From NCBI RefSeq assembly GCF_000190735.1, contig NC_015177.1, positions 1-64,000 of the forward strand: a DNA stretch of 64,000 nt, given 5' to 3'. The notes under the pieces are model-generated. The model was not told where the DNA came from. It did not search any database and was given only the letters and a program-made list of their open reading frames with translations. Below, piece by piece: positions 40,269-49,611 of this stretch (position 1 is the first letter of the stretch; each line of letters begins with the position of its first letter). Both the position numbers and the translations under genes were made by a program. This stretch comes from Pseudopedobacter saltans DSM 12145 (GTDB taxonomy: Bacteria > Bacteroidota > Bacteroidia > Sphingobacteriales > Sphingobacteriaceae).

Positions 40269-43103
40269 ATGAAATATTTATACCAGATATTTATTCCCCT
40301 TATAGCGATAGTTACACTGGCTTTTACTAACAGTGACAATCCGGTTAAACAATCTTTTACGCTACCTGAAAATATTTCCTACGGAGATTATTTACCTAAT
40401 ACCATTATTGTTAAATATAAAAGCTTACCTGTTGCTACTTTGGCAGAGAGACAGGTAACTTCCAAAGAACTTTCCGGTATTGAAATTATATCGATGAAAC
40501 CCGTGATAACTCAGCCCCTTAGAACATTGTCATATGCTGAGCAATCGAAGATTGACGATAATGGATTAAACAGAATTTATGCTATAAATTATAAATCAAA
40601 AAGAAATATTGAGTCTGTGATCAATCAGTTTTTAGCTGATGAAAATGTTGAATATGCCGAACCAAGTTATGTTTCAAAAACACTGGCTAGCCCAAATGAT
40701 CCATTTTTTATAGGTGGCTCACAGCCTTATCTTAATCAGGTTAAGGCACCGCAGGCATGGAATATACAAAATGATGCAAACGCAGTAGTCGTGGCAGTCA
40801 TTGATACCGGATCAGAACTGGCACACCCGGACCTGGCTGCAAATATTTTTATCAATTACAATGATCCTATAAATGGTATTGATGATGATGGCGATGGTTA
40901 TGTAGATAATTATTATGGTTGGGATTTTGGAGGGGCCAGTTTAAATTCAACCCCGGATAACGATCCCAATGTTAAGGGGGCTGATGCAGATCACGGTGTG
41001 CATGTCAGCGGGTTGGTTTCGGCAGTAACAAACAACGGAATAGGAGTGGCAAGTATCGCAAAGAATGCAAAGTTGATGATTCTTAAAGCCGGTGTAGACG
41101 ATGTGCCCAGAAGTGTATATTATGGTTATCAAGCAATTATTTATGCCGCAGATCACGGTGTGAAAATTATCAATTGTTCCTGGGGGAGTAATGGAAGAAG
41201 CAACTTCGAACAGGAAGTAATTAATTATGCGGTCAGCAAAGGTTGTTTGGTTGTAGCTGCGGCAGGTAACGACGGTAACGAAGTACCCGTTTATCCTGCG
41301 GCATATAGTGGAGTATTGGCAGTAGCAAATGTAACCGCTGAAGATATAAGAAACGGAGGTTCAAGCTATGGCTTTCATGTAGGAATCTCCGCGCCGGGGA
41401 CATCGATTTTAAATACCACTTTTTCTGGTAGCTATGGCGTAAAAAGCGGTACTTCCATGGCAGCACCTTTAGTATCGAGCGCTGCAGCTTTAGTTGCTGC
41501 GAAATATCCCAATCTTTCTGGCGTACAAATTGGCGAGATTCTGAAACAGAGCACAGATGATATATATTCAATAACTCAAAATCAGGCTTATTTAAACAAG
41601 TTGGGAACCGGGAGACTTAATGTCGAAAAAGCGTTAAGCATAGCGGGAGGTCCTGCCTTGAAAAAACAGGGAATACTGATTCATGACGAAACAGGTTCGT
41701 TAATGGCTCAAAGTACAGCAACGTTTGATATAAGAGTCAAAAATATACTGTCGGATGCCAATGACGTTTTTGTCGAACTGGGATCTTTAAATGCTAATGT
41801 TAAAGTTGTTAATGGAAAAAGGCCTGTGGGATTCATGGCTGAAGGGGAAGAAAAGGAAATTAAGGGTTTGAGTGTGGAAATCGGAAATATCGGAGAAAAT
41901 CAGGACGTGGTGTTTTATCTGGAGTACACTTCGAGTACACAAAATTATCGCTACAGAGAGTATTTTTCTGTTCCTATGAACAGAGATTACATTAACTATA
42001 GCTCTAAAGACCTGGCTACAACAATAACCAGCAATGGGAGAGTAGGATACAGTGATTTTGGAACAGAACAAGGTCAGGGATTTAATTATAAAGGTAGTAA
42101 CCTGTTATACGAATGTTCTTTGATGATAGGCAACGCCAACAATCGGGTGTCTAATAATACGCGTGTAGATGGCCATGCTGACGAGCATTTTGTGAAAGTA
42201 AAAAGGGCACAACGGAAGTCTGCTGAATCCGGAGAGTTTTTAGCAGAATCTGTATTTAATGACTCCAATAGCCTATTTCCGTTGTCGGTGGAGGTTACTC
42301 ACCGACATGTTTCTAAAGAAGATCAGGACTTTATTTTAGTTGAATATGAAGTGAAAAATACCGGAACCGAAGATTTGAACAATGTTTATTTGGGACTGTT
42401 TTCCGATTGGGATATCGGTGAAAGTGATAAAAACATCACCAAATTGAGCGAAGAAAACAGATTGGCTTATGCTTGCCCGGCAACCAATGCGCAAACCTTT
42501 GGAGGTTTAAGGTTGGTAACCGATCAGAAATTGAATTATTATCCAATGTCTTACATGATTCCGGGGGATTTTCTGGAAACAGGTGACTTCACTATTGAAG
42601 AAAAATACTTAAGCTTATCCAGTGGGATTGCTAAAAGGAGCCTGGGAGATGCATATGCTAACGGTGCAGATATCATGTATGTTTTAGGCGCTGGTCCATT
42701 TAAAATCCAAAAAGGTGAATCGGAAAGAGTAGCCTTTGCCTTTTTAGCCGCAGATAAACTGGACGATTTGATCGCTACCTCGCAAGCTGCACAAAAGGCA
42801 TATGATGTTTGGGCTGAAAAAAGTAAGATTGTTAAATATGCCCTGATGCAAAATTATCCTAATCCGGTTATCAAAAGTAACAACCCAAAGACAACTATTA
42901 ATTTGGAACTTCCTGAAGACAGTATGGTAACACTTAAAATTATAGATTTATTTGGCAGAGAATTTAAAACGGTTTGTCATCAAAAACTAACCCAGGGGAG
43001 ACATGCCTTTGAAGTTGATATGAGTAATGCTTTACCCGGAATCTATTATGGTTATGCCAATTTTAATGGTAAAATAGCAGGTATTAAAATAGCCGTTGAA
43101 TAA
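40269..43103 (+). CDS. Secreted subtilisin-like S8 protease with T9SS type A tail
   Basis: The 944-residue protein has a signal sequence, a propeptide-like region with 'NTIIVKYKS' and 'FLADENVEYAEPSYV' (inhibitor I9/fervidolysin-like), and an S8 catalytic domain. The triad is Asp in 'VAVIDTGSE' near 178, His in 'DADHGVHVSGL' near 241 and Ser396 in 'GTSMAAP'. Calcium-type segments such as 'NGIDDDGDGYVDNYYGWD' follow the Asp. A large middle region has beta-rich modules. The last 90 residues ('ALMQNYPNP', 'IIDLFGREFKT', 'LPGIYYGYANF') form a T9SS type A sorting domain, so it is secreted or attached at the surface. It is a single gene. Confidence 0.94.
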   Translation: MKYLYQIFIPLIAIVTLAFTNSDNPVKQSFTLPENISYGDYLPNTIIVKYKSLPVATLAERQVTSKELSGIEIISMKPVITQPLRTLSYAEQSKIDDNGLNRIYAINYKSKRNIESVINQFLADENVEYAEPSYVSKTLASPNDPFFIGGSQPYLNQVKAPQAWNIQNDANAVVVAVIDTGSELAHPDLAANIFINYNDPINGIDDDGDGYVDNYYGWDFGGASLNSTPDNDPNVKGADADHGVHVSGLVSAVTNNGIGVASIAKNAKLMILKAGVDDVPRSVYYGYQAIIYAADHGVKIINCSWGSNGRSNFEQEVINYAVSKGCLVVAAAGNDGNEVPVYPAAYSGVLAVANVTAEDIRNGGSSYGFHVGISAPGTSILNTTFSGSYGVKSGTSMAAPLVSSAAALVAAKYPNLSGVQIGEILKQSTDDIYSITQNQAYLNKLGTGRLNVEKALSIAGGPALKKQGILIHDETGSLMAQSTATFDIRVKNILSDANDVFVELGSLNANVKVVNGKRPVGFMAEGEEKEIKGLSVEIGNIGENQDVVFYLEYTSSTQNYRYREYFSVPMNRDYINYSSKDLATTITSNGRVGYSDFGTEQGQGFNYKGSNLLYECSLMIGNANNRVSNNTRVDGHADEHFVKVKRAQRKSAESGEFLAESVFNDSNSLFPLSVEVTHRHVSKEDQDFILVEYEVKNTGTEDLNNVYLGLFSDWDIGESDKNITKLSEENRLAYACPATNAQTFGGLRLVTDQKLNYYPMSYMIPGDFLETGDFTIEEKYLSLSSGIAKRSLGDAYANGADIMYVLGAGPFKIQKGESERVAFAFLAADKLDDLIATSQAAQKAYDVWAEKSKIVKYALMQNYPNPVIKSNNPKTTINLELPEDSMVTLKIIDLFGREFKTVCHQKLTQGRHAFEVDMSNALPGIYYGYANFNGKIAGIKIAVE

Positions 43104-43105
43104 AT

Positions 43106-43145
43106 AATCCTGAGCCGGGTAGCCGGATCAGGATTTATATTAATC
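43106..43145. terminator. Bidirectional terminator between protease and thymidine kinase genes
   Basis: The arms AATCCTGA (43106-43113) and TCAGGATT (43138-43145) enclose a second small stem GCCGG/CCGG-like. It lies between two convergent genes. Confidence 0.75.
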
Positions 43146-43157
43146 AGGCGTTTATTC

Positions 43158-43724
43158 TTAATACGATGCTTTGTCTTCGTTGTAACAAACCCTGCAGCGA
43201 GGTTCGTAACTTTCTTTTTCGCCCAGCAAAACCTTATTTGGGTTGCTGTTTAACCTTAAACTATATAATGCGGGAGCACCACATTTCATACAAACTGCCT
43301 GCACCTTAGTTACATCTTCTGCGATAGCCATTAATGCAGGTATTGGTCCAAAAGGTTTTCCCGTGAAATCCATATCCAATCCAGCGACAATAACGCGGAT
43401 CCCCTTATTGGCTAATTTTACACAAACATCAGGGAGTTCGTCATCAAAGAATTGAGCTTCGTCTATTCCGATAACTTCTACATCACTTCCATACAATAAA
43501 ATAGCTGAGGAATTTTCTACCGGTATTGAAGGGATTGCATTGGCATTATGAGATACTACCGCGCTTTCATCATAACGGGTGTCTGTCTTCGGCTTAAAAA
43601 TCTCTACATTTAGCTTCGCAATTTTTGCTCTCGTTAATCTCCTGATTAACTCTTCTGTTTTTCCAGAGAACATAGAACCACAAATGACCTCTATACTACC
43701 GCCAAACTCTTTATTCCTTTTCAA
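43158..43724 (-). CDS. tdk: Thymidine kinase
   Basis: The 188-residue cytoplasmic enzyme has the P-loop '[14 protein letters not shown]' at about 16, the Walker B-like '[10 protein letters not shown]', the lasso region '[35 protein letters not shown]', and two zinc knuckle pairs (CMKCGAP and CRVCYNED). These define the type II thymidine kinase that phosphorylates deoxythymidine with ATP in the salvage pathway. It is a single gene, convergent with the protease gene. Confidence 0.97.
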   Translation of the reverse strand: MKRNKEFGGSIEVICGSMFSGKTEELIRRLTRAKIAKLNVEIFKPKTDTRYDESAVVSHNANAIPSIPVENSSAILLYGSDVEVIGIDEAQFFDDELPDVCVKLANKGIRVIVAGLDMDFTGKPFGPIPALMAIAEDVTKVQAVCMKCGAPALYSLRLNSNPNKVLLGEKESYEPRCRVCYNEDKASY

Positions 43725-43849
43725 AATGTGAATCTCTGAATTATTGAAACCAAATTATCTTTAAATAAATAACCTTAAAAGCCTGTTTTTTGTGTTTACG
43801 GCTGTCAGGATATTTGCTTTTGTAAAAACTAATATCAGAATTTAAATGT

Positions 43850-43857
43850 TATTTTTG
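43850..43857 (+). promoter_or_regulatory. -7 promoter box TATTTTTG
   Basis: An exact TAnnTTTG match 40 bases before the ATG of the acidic protein gene. A small symmetric element TTACC-AAC-GGTAA follows at 43867-43879. Confidence 0.45.
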
Positions 43858-43897
43858 ATAGCCAAATTACCAACGGTAATAAGCTAAAAGTAATTTT

Positions 43898-44947
43898 ATG
43901 ATGATGAATAAAGAAGATATCTTACGAAAAATAGGAAATATTTTACAGGAATTAAATGAACAGCATCAGTATTTAAGTGCTAACGAGCATGTGAATATTC
44001 TTGAGTTAGAGTTGTTTACCGCGAATGCGGATTTTCTGTTGGATCATATAGAAATCTTCAAGAAACTGAATGATAGAGACAGTAATCTACAGTTGCCAGC
44101 CGCATCTTCTGTCAAAGAGGAAGATCATTCTCCTAAAGAAGTTACAGAAAAGAAAGATGAGCCAGTTTTCGAAACTCCAAAAACTGTAGAAGAAACTCTA
44201 AAAGAAGAAGAAGCAGCTTTCAAATTTGATTTTCCTGAACCTACAGAAATGATCTTCGATTTTGAAAGAGATTTGCAGGTTGAAGAGGTGTTTGATAGAA
44301 AGCTTACTCACGAAGAACAGGAAGTTATAGATAAGCTTAAACAAACGGAGGGAAATCCGGAGAATGATTTTCCGGGGGAGACAATTGTTGAGCATGAGCT
44401 TATGGAGGTTGAAGAAGAAGAGCACTCTGAGTTTGACGAAAGGTCGAAGCCAGAGGATGATCTGTTACCAAAAATCGAGGAACCTATTGTTAAAGAAGAT
44501 ATTTTGGAAACTCCACCAGCTCCGGTTATTTCTAATGAGATACCTAAAGCAGAAATAGAAGTTCAGCCCTTATTTAGTGAGCCTAAGGAAGATCCAAAGC
44601 CAATATATGAGCCAAAGCAGGAGTCGACCGTAAAGGAAGAGTCGGAGAGAAAAATGTCTTTGAATGAAATTTTGTCTGCACAACGTAATCAGGCTTCTTA
44701 CTCCAGACCTGTTACAGATTTGAAATCGGCAATTAGCCTGAATGATAAGATGATATTCATCAAAGACTTGTTTAATGGATATAATCTTGCTTATAGCGAA
44801 GCTATTGAGATTCTCAACCGATTTGACTCTTTTGAAGCAGCAGATAATTTCCTAATGAAAAATTATGCCGTTAAGAATAACTGGGCCGAAAAACAGCCTG
44901 TTGTTGATAGACTTTATGAGATCTTAAACCGTAAGTTTAGGAGTTAA
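43898..44947 (+). CDS. Acidic protein of unknown function
   Basis: The 349-residue protein has no signal peptide. It has three parts: a helical N-terminus (about 1-60, 'ILRKIGNILQELNEQHQYLSANEHVNILELELFTAN'), a long low-complexity segment rich in Glu, Pro and Lys (about 65-255), and a helical C-terminus ('MSLNEILSAQRNQASYS', 'LNDKMIFIKDLFNGYNLAYSEAIEILNRFDSFEAADNFL'). The two helical ends joined by a flexible acidic linker suggest a protein that ties two partners together. I know it only as a conserved Bacteroidota protein of unknown role. Its 3' end overlaps the end of rodA by 11 bases on the other strand. Confidence 0.8.
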   Translation: MMMNKEDILRKIGNILQELNEQHQYLSANEHVNILELELFTANADFLLDHIEIFKKLNDRDSNLQLPAASSVKEEDHSPKEVTEKKDEPVFETPKTVEETLKEEEAAFKFDFPEPTEMIFDFERDLQVEEVFDRKLTHEEQEVIDKLKQTEGNPENDFPGETIVEHELMEVEEEEHSEFDERSKPEDDLLPKIEEPIVKEDILETPPAPVISNEIPKAEIEVQPLFSEPKEDPKPIYEPKQESTVKEESERKMSLNEILSAQRNQASYSRPVTDLKSAISLNDKMIFIKDLFNGYNLAYSEAIEILNRFDSFEAADNFLMKNYAVKNNWAEKQPVVDRLYEILNRKFRS

Positions 44948-46211
44948 GTCCCATTCTGTTCGAATCTAATTTTAATAAAATAAATAATAAAATAGTAAAG
45001 CTTAACAGGGATGAACCTCCGTAACTTAAAAAAGGAAGGGGAATCCCTATTACAGGCATAAGCCCTATCGTCATGGCTATATTAATAAAGAAGTGGCAAA
45101 AGACGATACAGGCCACACAATAGCCATATATTCTGCTAAAGGATGCTCTCTGTCTTTCTGCGATATAAATAATACGCAGCAATAAAGTGAGATAAAGGCC
45201 AACAACAACAAGACTGCCTATAAAACCCCATTCCTCACCTACGGTACAGAAAATAAAATCGGTGCTTTGTTCGGGAACGAAATTGAATTTCGTCTGTGTT
45301 CCCTGAAGATATCCTTTACCTTCCATACCGCCGGAGCCAATAGCAATTTTTGACTGGTTTACATTGTAACCAGCACCCCGCAAATCTTGTGTAATTCCGA
45401 GAAGAATATCAATACGGCCTTTTTGATGGGGCTTTAACACATTTTCGTAAACAAAGTCTACACTGAAAATGAAAACGATAGACAGTAAAAATCCAGCAAT
45501 TACCGCAGTTATTTTTCTTCTGCTCTTTTGAAATTGATAGATTAACAGTCCTGCAATCGCGAGTAATCCTAAAATCACATAAAGTTTACCAAATAAGAGA
45601 GTGGTAACAAACAAAATAATCATCATTACGCCACAAATCAGGTAGTAAGGAGATAATCCCTCTCTGTATAATACCAGAATTAGCGAACCAAATACCATTG
45701 CAGAACCGGTGTCTGGCTGAAGCATAATTAAAAACATCGGAAGACCAAGAATGGCTGCACAAACGATTAATACCTTAAAATCCGTTAGTTTATAATTCCC
45801 TGTACTGATATATCTTGCCAAAAGCAAACTGGAAGACCATTTTGCAAATTCCGAAGGCTGAAGCCGGAAACTTCCGATAGGGATCCAGGCCTGATTACCT
45901 GCCACATTTCTGCCTATTACCAATACCAAAAGGAGTAACAGTATAGTGGCGCCGTAAAATATAGGCGAAAACGTGATAAAGAATTTACTGTCTAATAGCA
46001 ATATGGTTAATCCGACCAAACCAGATATAATAATAAAGATAAGCTGTTTTCCAAAGTTGGTATTGATATCGAAAATTGAAGTCACTTCATCAGAATATAC
46101 GGAGGCATAAATGTTAAACCAACCTATCGTTACCAGACACAGGAAAAGCAAAATAGTGAAGCCATCTACTCTAAAAAAGAAACCTTTATTATGTGTGTTG
46201 TAATTATTCAT
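44937..46211 (-). CDS. rodA: Rod-shape peptidoglycan glycosyltransferase RodA
   Basis: The 424-residue polytopic protein (about 10 helices) belongs to the SEDS family. Signatures are 'WIPIGSFRLQPSEFAKWS', 'MLQPDTGSAMVF', 'GGMEGKGYLQGTQTKFNFVPEQSTDFIFCTVGEEWGF' and 'MPVIGIPLPFLSYGGSSL'. RodA polymerises lipid II during side-wall growth together with PBP2. The gene overlaps the end of the PBP2 gene by 8 bases and is last in the mreBCD-mrdA-rodA operon. Confidence 0.96.
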   Translation of the reverse strand: MNNYNTHNKGFFFRVDGFTILLFLCLVTIGWFNIYASVYSDEVTSIFDINTNFGKQLIFIIISGLVGLTILLLDSKFFITFSPIFYGATILLLLLVLVIGRNVAGNQAWIPIGSFRLQPSEFAKWSSSLLLARYISTGNYKLTDFKVLIVCAAILGLPMFLIMLQPDTGSAMVFGSLILVLYREGLSPYYLICGVMMIILFVTTLLFGKLYVILGLLAIAGLLIYQFQKSRRKITAVIAGFLLSIVFIFSVDFVYENVLKPHQKGRIDILLGITQDLRGAGYNVNQSKIAIGSGGMEGKGYLQGTQTKFNFVPEQSTDFIFCTVGEEWGFIGSLVVVGLYLTLLLRIIYIAERQRASFSRIYGYCVACIVFCHFFINIAMTIGLMPVIGIPLPFLSYGGSSLLSFTILLFILLKLDSNRMGLNS

Positions 46212-48123
46212 TTCCCTTTTTTTCTAATGAAAGTTGTGATGCAGTTATCGGTTGGCTATCTGCAGAATCTTTTTTTATGAGAGGTTTAATGGGCTTTTTT
46301 TGATAAGGTAGAAGATTAGCGTTTAATAACCTGTCTACATATGCTTTAGGCCTGCTGATATTTCCACTAATATATTGTTCTACCATTAAGCTAGCGATAG
46401 GAGCAGACCATGTAGAACCATAACCTGCGTTTTCTATTACAACGGCTATTGCAATTTTGGGATTTTCTCTTGGAGCGAACGCGACAAATACAGAGTGGTC
46501 GGCACCATGAGGATTTTGTACCGTTCCTGTCTTTCCGCACATTTCTATATCGGCAATTTTTGAATAATATGCGGTTCCGCTAGGCGAATTTACTACGTGG
46601 CTCATCCCTTCAACCACTGGTTCGAAGTATTGAGTATCAACTCCCACCGGAATTTTTTCGGTATATTCTTTTTTAATAACTTTTTTATCGCCAACAGCTT
46701 TAATCAGGTGAGGTTTATAGTAAAAACCCCGGTTTGCTATTATGGCCATTGTATTTGCCATCTGTAATGGCGTAATTCCAAGTTCTCCCTGACCAATAGA
46801 AAGCGAGATATTGAAACTGGAGCCCCATTTATTACTGCCCCACCTTTTGGTATAGAAGTCGGCAGTAGGTAATAATCCCTTTCTTTCAGCTGGTAAGTCT
46901 ATACCCAGTTCTGTACCAATTCCAAATCGGGCAACTGCATTTCGCCATTTTGTATAGGCTAGATATGGTTTGGTATTAGTCTTATCTATCATACGGTTAT
47001 AGATATAGCCATAATAAGTATTACAAGAACCTTCTATAGAACGGATCAGATTGGTATTCCCGTGTACGTGTGTACACCGCATAACTCCTCTCGAGCTGTA
47101 GCGGTAACCACCACCGCAGTAGAATGAAGTAGAGGCGGTTATAGCGCCAAATTGTTGTCCGATTAAAGCATTAATTACTTTAAAGATGGAACCCGGAGGA
47201 TATTCAGCTTGTGTAGGCCTGATAAACATAGGTTTACTAGGATCCTTAAGCAGCTTCATATAGTTATTTCCCCTTTGCCGCCCAACCATCATATTGGGGT
47301 CGTAGCTTGGACTACTTACAAATGCCAATATTTCGCCGCTTGAGGGTTCTATAGCTACTACAGAACCTATTTTGTTTTTCATCAACTTTTCGCCCAGCAA
47401 TTGGAGGTTCTTATCCATAGAAGATATCAATTTATCCCCCGCTATAGCTAAAGTGTCGTATTTTCCTTCGAAGAATGCGCCCTGTTCACGATTATGAACG
47501 TCCACCATGATATTTCTTACTCCTCTTTGTCCGCGAAGCAAGTCTTCATATGACTTTTCTATGCCTGATTTACCGATATAGTCGCCTTGTCTGTAAAATC
47601 CTTCAGATTTTTCAATTTCCCTATCATTTACCTCGCCAATGTATCCTAAAAATTGTGCTGCGGTTGAATCCGGATAATATCTTACGGATCTGTTTAAGAC
47701 ATAAAATCCCGGAAATTCAAAAAGCTTTTCCTGAAAGGCGGCATAAGTTTTTGCCGACAACTGCTTTTCAAAAAGGGAAGCCCGGTATTTTGAATAGGTT
47801 ACCGCTTTTTTATATTTTTTATCAAATTGTTCTTTGGTAATATCTATCAGACCACAAAATTCCAGGGTGTCAAAAGCTTTGACCTGCGCTGGAATAACCA
47901 TCAAATCGTATATCGGTTCGTTTTGGACCAAGGTTTTTTGATTCCTGTCCAGGATGATTCCCCGAGCCGGATAAATAACCAATTTTCGAAGTACGTTGTT
48001 ATCTGCAGATAGCTTGTATCTGTCATCAACAACCTGTATATAATAGAGTCGGGCAAGTAAAGTCAGGGATACCAATATAAAGATGCCCTGGATAACATAT
48101 TTCCTGGCAAAAAAACTATTCAT
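46204..48123 (-). CDS. mrdA: Penicillin-binding protein 2 (elongation transpeptidase)
   Basis: The 639-residue protein has an N-terminal membrane anchor ('KYVIQGIFILVSLTLLARLYYIQV'), a dimerisation domain ('ARGIILDRNQKTLVQNEP', 'FLGYIGEVND') and a transpeptidase domain. The catalytic motifs are all present: SxxK in 'YPPGSIFKVIN' (near 310), SxN in 'IEGSCNTYYGYI', and KTG in 'CGKTGTVQNPHG'. It crosslinks peptidoglycan during elongation and works with RodA, whose gene overlaps it by 8 bases. A Lys-rich tail of about 30 residues follows the transpeptidase domain. Confidence 0.96.
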   Translation of the reverse strand: MNSFFARKYVIQGIFILVSLTLLARLYYIQVVDDRYKLSADNNVLRKLVIYPARGIILDRNQKTLVQNEPIYDLMVIPAQVKAFDTLEFCGLIDITKEQFDKKYKKAVTYSKYRASLFEKQLSAKTYAAFQEKLFEFPGFYVLNRSVRYYPDSTAAQFLGYIGEVNDREIEKSEGFYRQGDYIGKSGIEKSYEDLLRGQRGVRNIMVDVHNREQGAFFEGKYDTLAIAGDKLISSMDKNLQLLGEKLMKNKIGSVVAIEPSSGEILAFVSSPSYDPNMMVGRQRGNNYMKLLKDPSKPMFIRPTQAEYPPGSIFKVINALIGQQFGAITASTSFYCGGGYRYSSRGVMRCTHVHGNTNLIRSIEGSCNTYYGYIYNRMIDKTNTKPYLAYTKWRNAVARFGIGTELGIDLPAERKGLLPTADFYTKRWGSNKWGSSFNISLSIGQGELGITPLQMANTMAIIANRGFYYKPHLIKAVGDKKVIKKEYTEKIPVGVDTQYFEPVVEGMSHVVNSPSGTAYYSKIADIEMCGKTGTVQNPHGADHSVFVAFAPRENPKIAIAVVIENAGYGSTWSAPIASLMVEQYISGNISRPKAYVDRLLNANLLPYQKKPIKPLIKKDSADSQPITASQLSLEKKGNE

Positions 48124-48192
48124 TCTGTCGCGTTGTGGTTTGCAAAACTACGGCAAAACAACCATAGATAAAAATGGCTAAAGGAAGGGAAC

Positions 48193-48711
48193 CTAACTCC
48201 GTTGTTTTTTCTTGTAGAATACCAATTCTGTTACAAAAATTAGCACTATAGTCAAACCCGAGCTAATAAAAACTCTTCCTAATGTATTGCCTATTTCCGA
48301 AAATCTAAAGACTTCCAGATTGAAAACAAAAAAATGATGAATCAGAGTGAGGATAACAGTATAGAAGAAGAACCATCTAAACCCCATAATACCAAGGGTA
48401 GGTTCGGGTTCACTATCATAATTATCCTTTTGCACAGTGATATTAATAAAAAATACACGTATTAAGGCAAGCACAGTACAAGCTGCTGCATGCAGACCCA
48501 ATGTATCGTTAAACAAATCAATGGTTATTCCCAAAAGAAATGATAAGATAAACAGCAACCAGGTTGGTGTTTCGAAAGGCAGTAGTAAAATAAACAGAAT
48601 ATAAAGAAATGGAACATTGAGATTATAAAATACCATATTCTTTAATAGGAATACCTGTACAAATATAAGAACGATAAATCTTAAGATATTTTTAAATAAT
48701 ACACTATTCAT
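48193..48711 (-). CDS. mreD: Rod shape-determining protein MreD
   Basis: The 172-residue membrane protein has about five helices and 'WLLFILSFLLGITIDLFNDTLGLHAAACTVLALIRVFFI', the MreD signature. It belongs to the elongasome and links MreC and PBP2 to the MreB scaffold. Its start overlaps the end of mreC by 8 bases. A 69-base gap separates it from mrdA. Confidence 0.9.
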   Translation of the reverse strand: MNSVLFKNILRFIVLIFVQVFLLKNMVFYNLNVPFLYILFILLLPFETPTWLLFILSFLLGITIDLFNDTLGLHAAACTVLALIRVFFINITVQKDNYDSEPEPTLGIMGFRWFFFYTVILTLIHHFFVFNLEVFRFSEIGNTLGRVFISSGLTIVLIFVTELVFYKKKQRS

Positions 48712-49543
48712 TTATGCTTTCTTTATTTTGTTCTTCTAAAAGAGCCTGTTCTTCTGCAAAGAAATTCCTTATCACATATACGTGTTGCAGAGAATAAAAA
48801 TCTGTTGCTAATTTAACGTTGATATCTAAGAAATTACCACCTCCTTTTACCCCTGATGCTATCACAGTACCTACTATAATCCCTTTAGGGAAAATTCTGC
48901 CCAAACCAGAGGTAACTACTTTCATACCTTTTTTGATATGAAGCTGATTAGGAATATCTGATAAGGTTACAACATTAGGATCTTTTCCGTTCCACATTAA
49001 AGGACCGAAATAGGGAGTTCCTTCTATTAAAGAGCTAATTCTTGTATCTTCGTGGAGAACCGATTGTATTGAAGCGAAATCTTTGGAAACATTCCATACG
49101 ATACCAACAACACCTGAAGGGCCAATTACACCCATACCTTTTTTAATTCCATGTAGAGAACCTTTGTTGATAGTAAGGTAATTATTCCTGGAAGTAATAG
49201 TTTTATTGATTACCTGGGCTTCCAGATACTCGTATTGCACACGATGTACCGTATCTTTTATCAATTGCGTTTTTAGGCTGTCAGAGAAAAATGAGGAGGG
49301 GAGCATATTTCTCAACCTTGCATTTTCTTTTGCCAGACTATCGTTTACAACATCTAAATGCAGATACTTGGTAACCCCACTAACCTGATTGTAGATATTG
49401 CCAATAATTTGATTGGAAGAATTTAACGTACTCGCTCTTTGGAAATCGTTATTGCGGACCAATAAAATGATAGAGGTAGTAAAAAAGATAACGAATAAAA
49501 AGAAGGCGTTATAATTACTAATAAACCTCCAAAGATTGCGCAT
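48704..49543 (-). CDS. mreC: Rod shape-determining protein MreC
   Basis: The 279-residue protein has one N-terminal transmembrane helix ('YNAFFLFVIFFTTSIILLV'), a short coiled coil and the periplasmic beta-barrel pair ('NNYLTINKGSLHGIKKGMGVIGPSGVVGIVWNV', 'SGLGRIFPKGIIVGTV'). MreC forms filaments that activate PBP2/RodA. The C-terminus is a short acidic tail (EEQALLEEQNKESINE), typical of the phylum. It follows mreB by 68 bases. Confidence 0.94.
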   Translation of the reverse strand: MRNLWRFISNYNAFFLFVIFFTTSIILLVRNNDFQRASTLNSSNQIIGNIYNQVSGVTKYLHLDVVNDSLAKENARLRNMLPSSFFSDSLKTQLIKDTVHRVQYEYLEAQVINKTITSRNNYLTINKGSLHGIKKGMGVIGPSGVVGIVWNVSKDFASIQSVLHEDTRISSLIEGTPYFGPLMWNGKDPNVVTLSDIPNQLHIKKGMKVVTSGLGRIFPKGIIVGTVIASGVKGGGNFLDINVKLATDFYSLQHVYVIRNFFAEEQALLEEQNKESINE

Positions 49544-49611
49544 AGTATAATTAGCTATAAAAAGCCAGAAATAAAATGTTTTAGTCTTATTTCTGGCTCC
49601 TGTTATCTATT

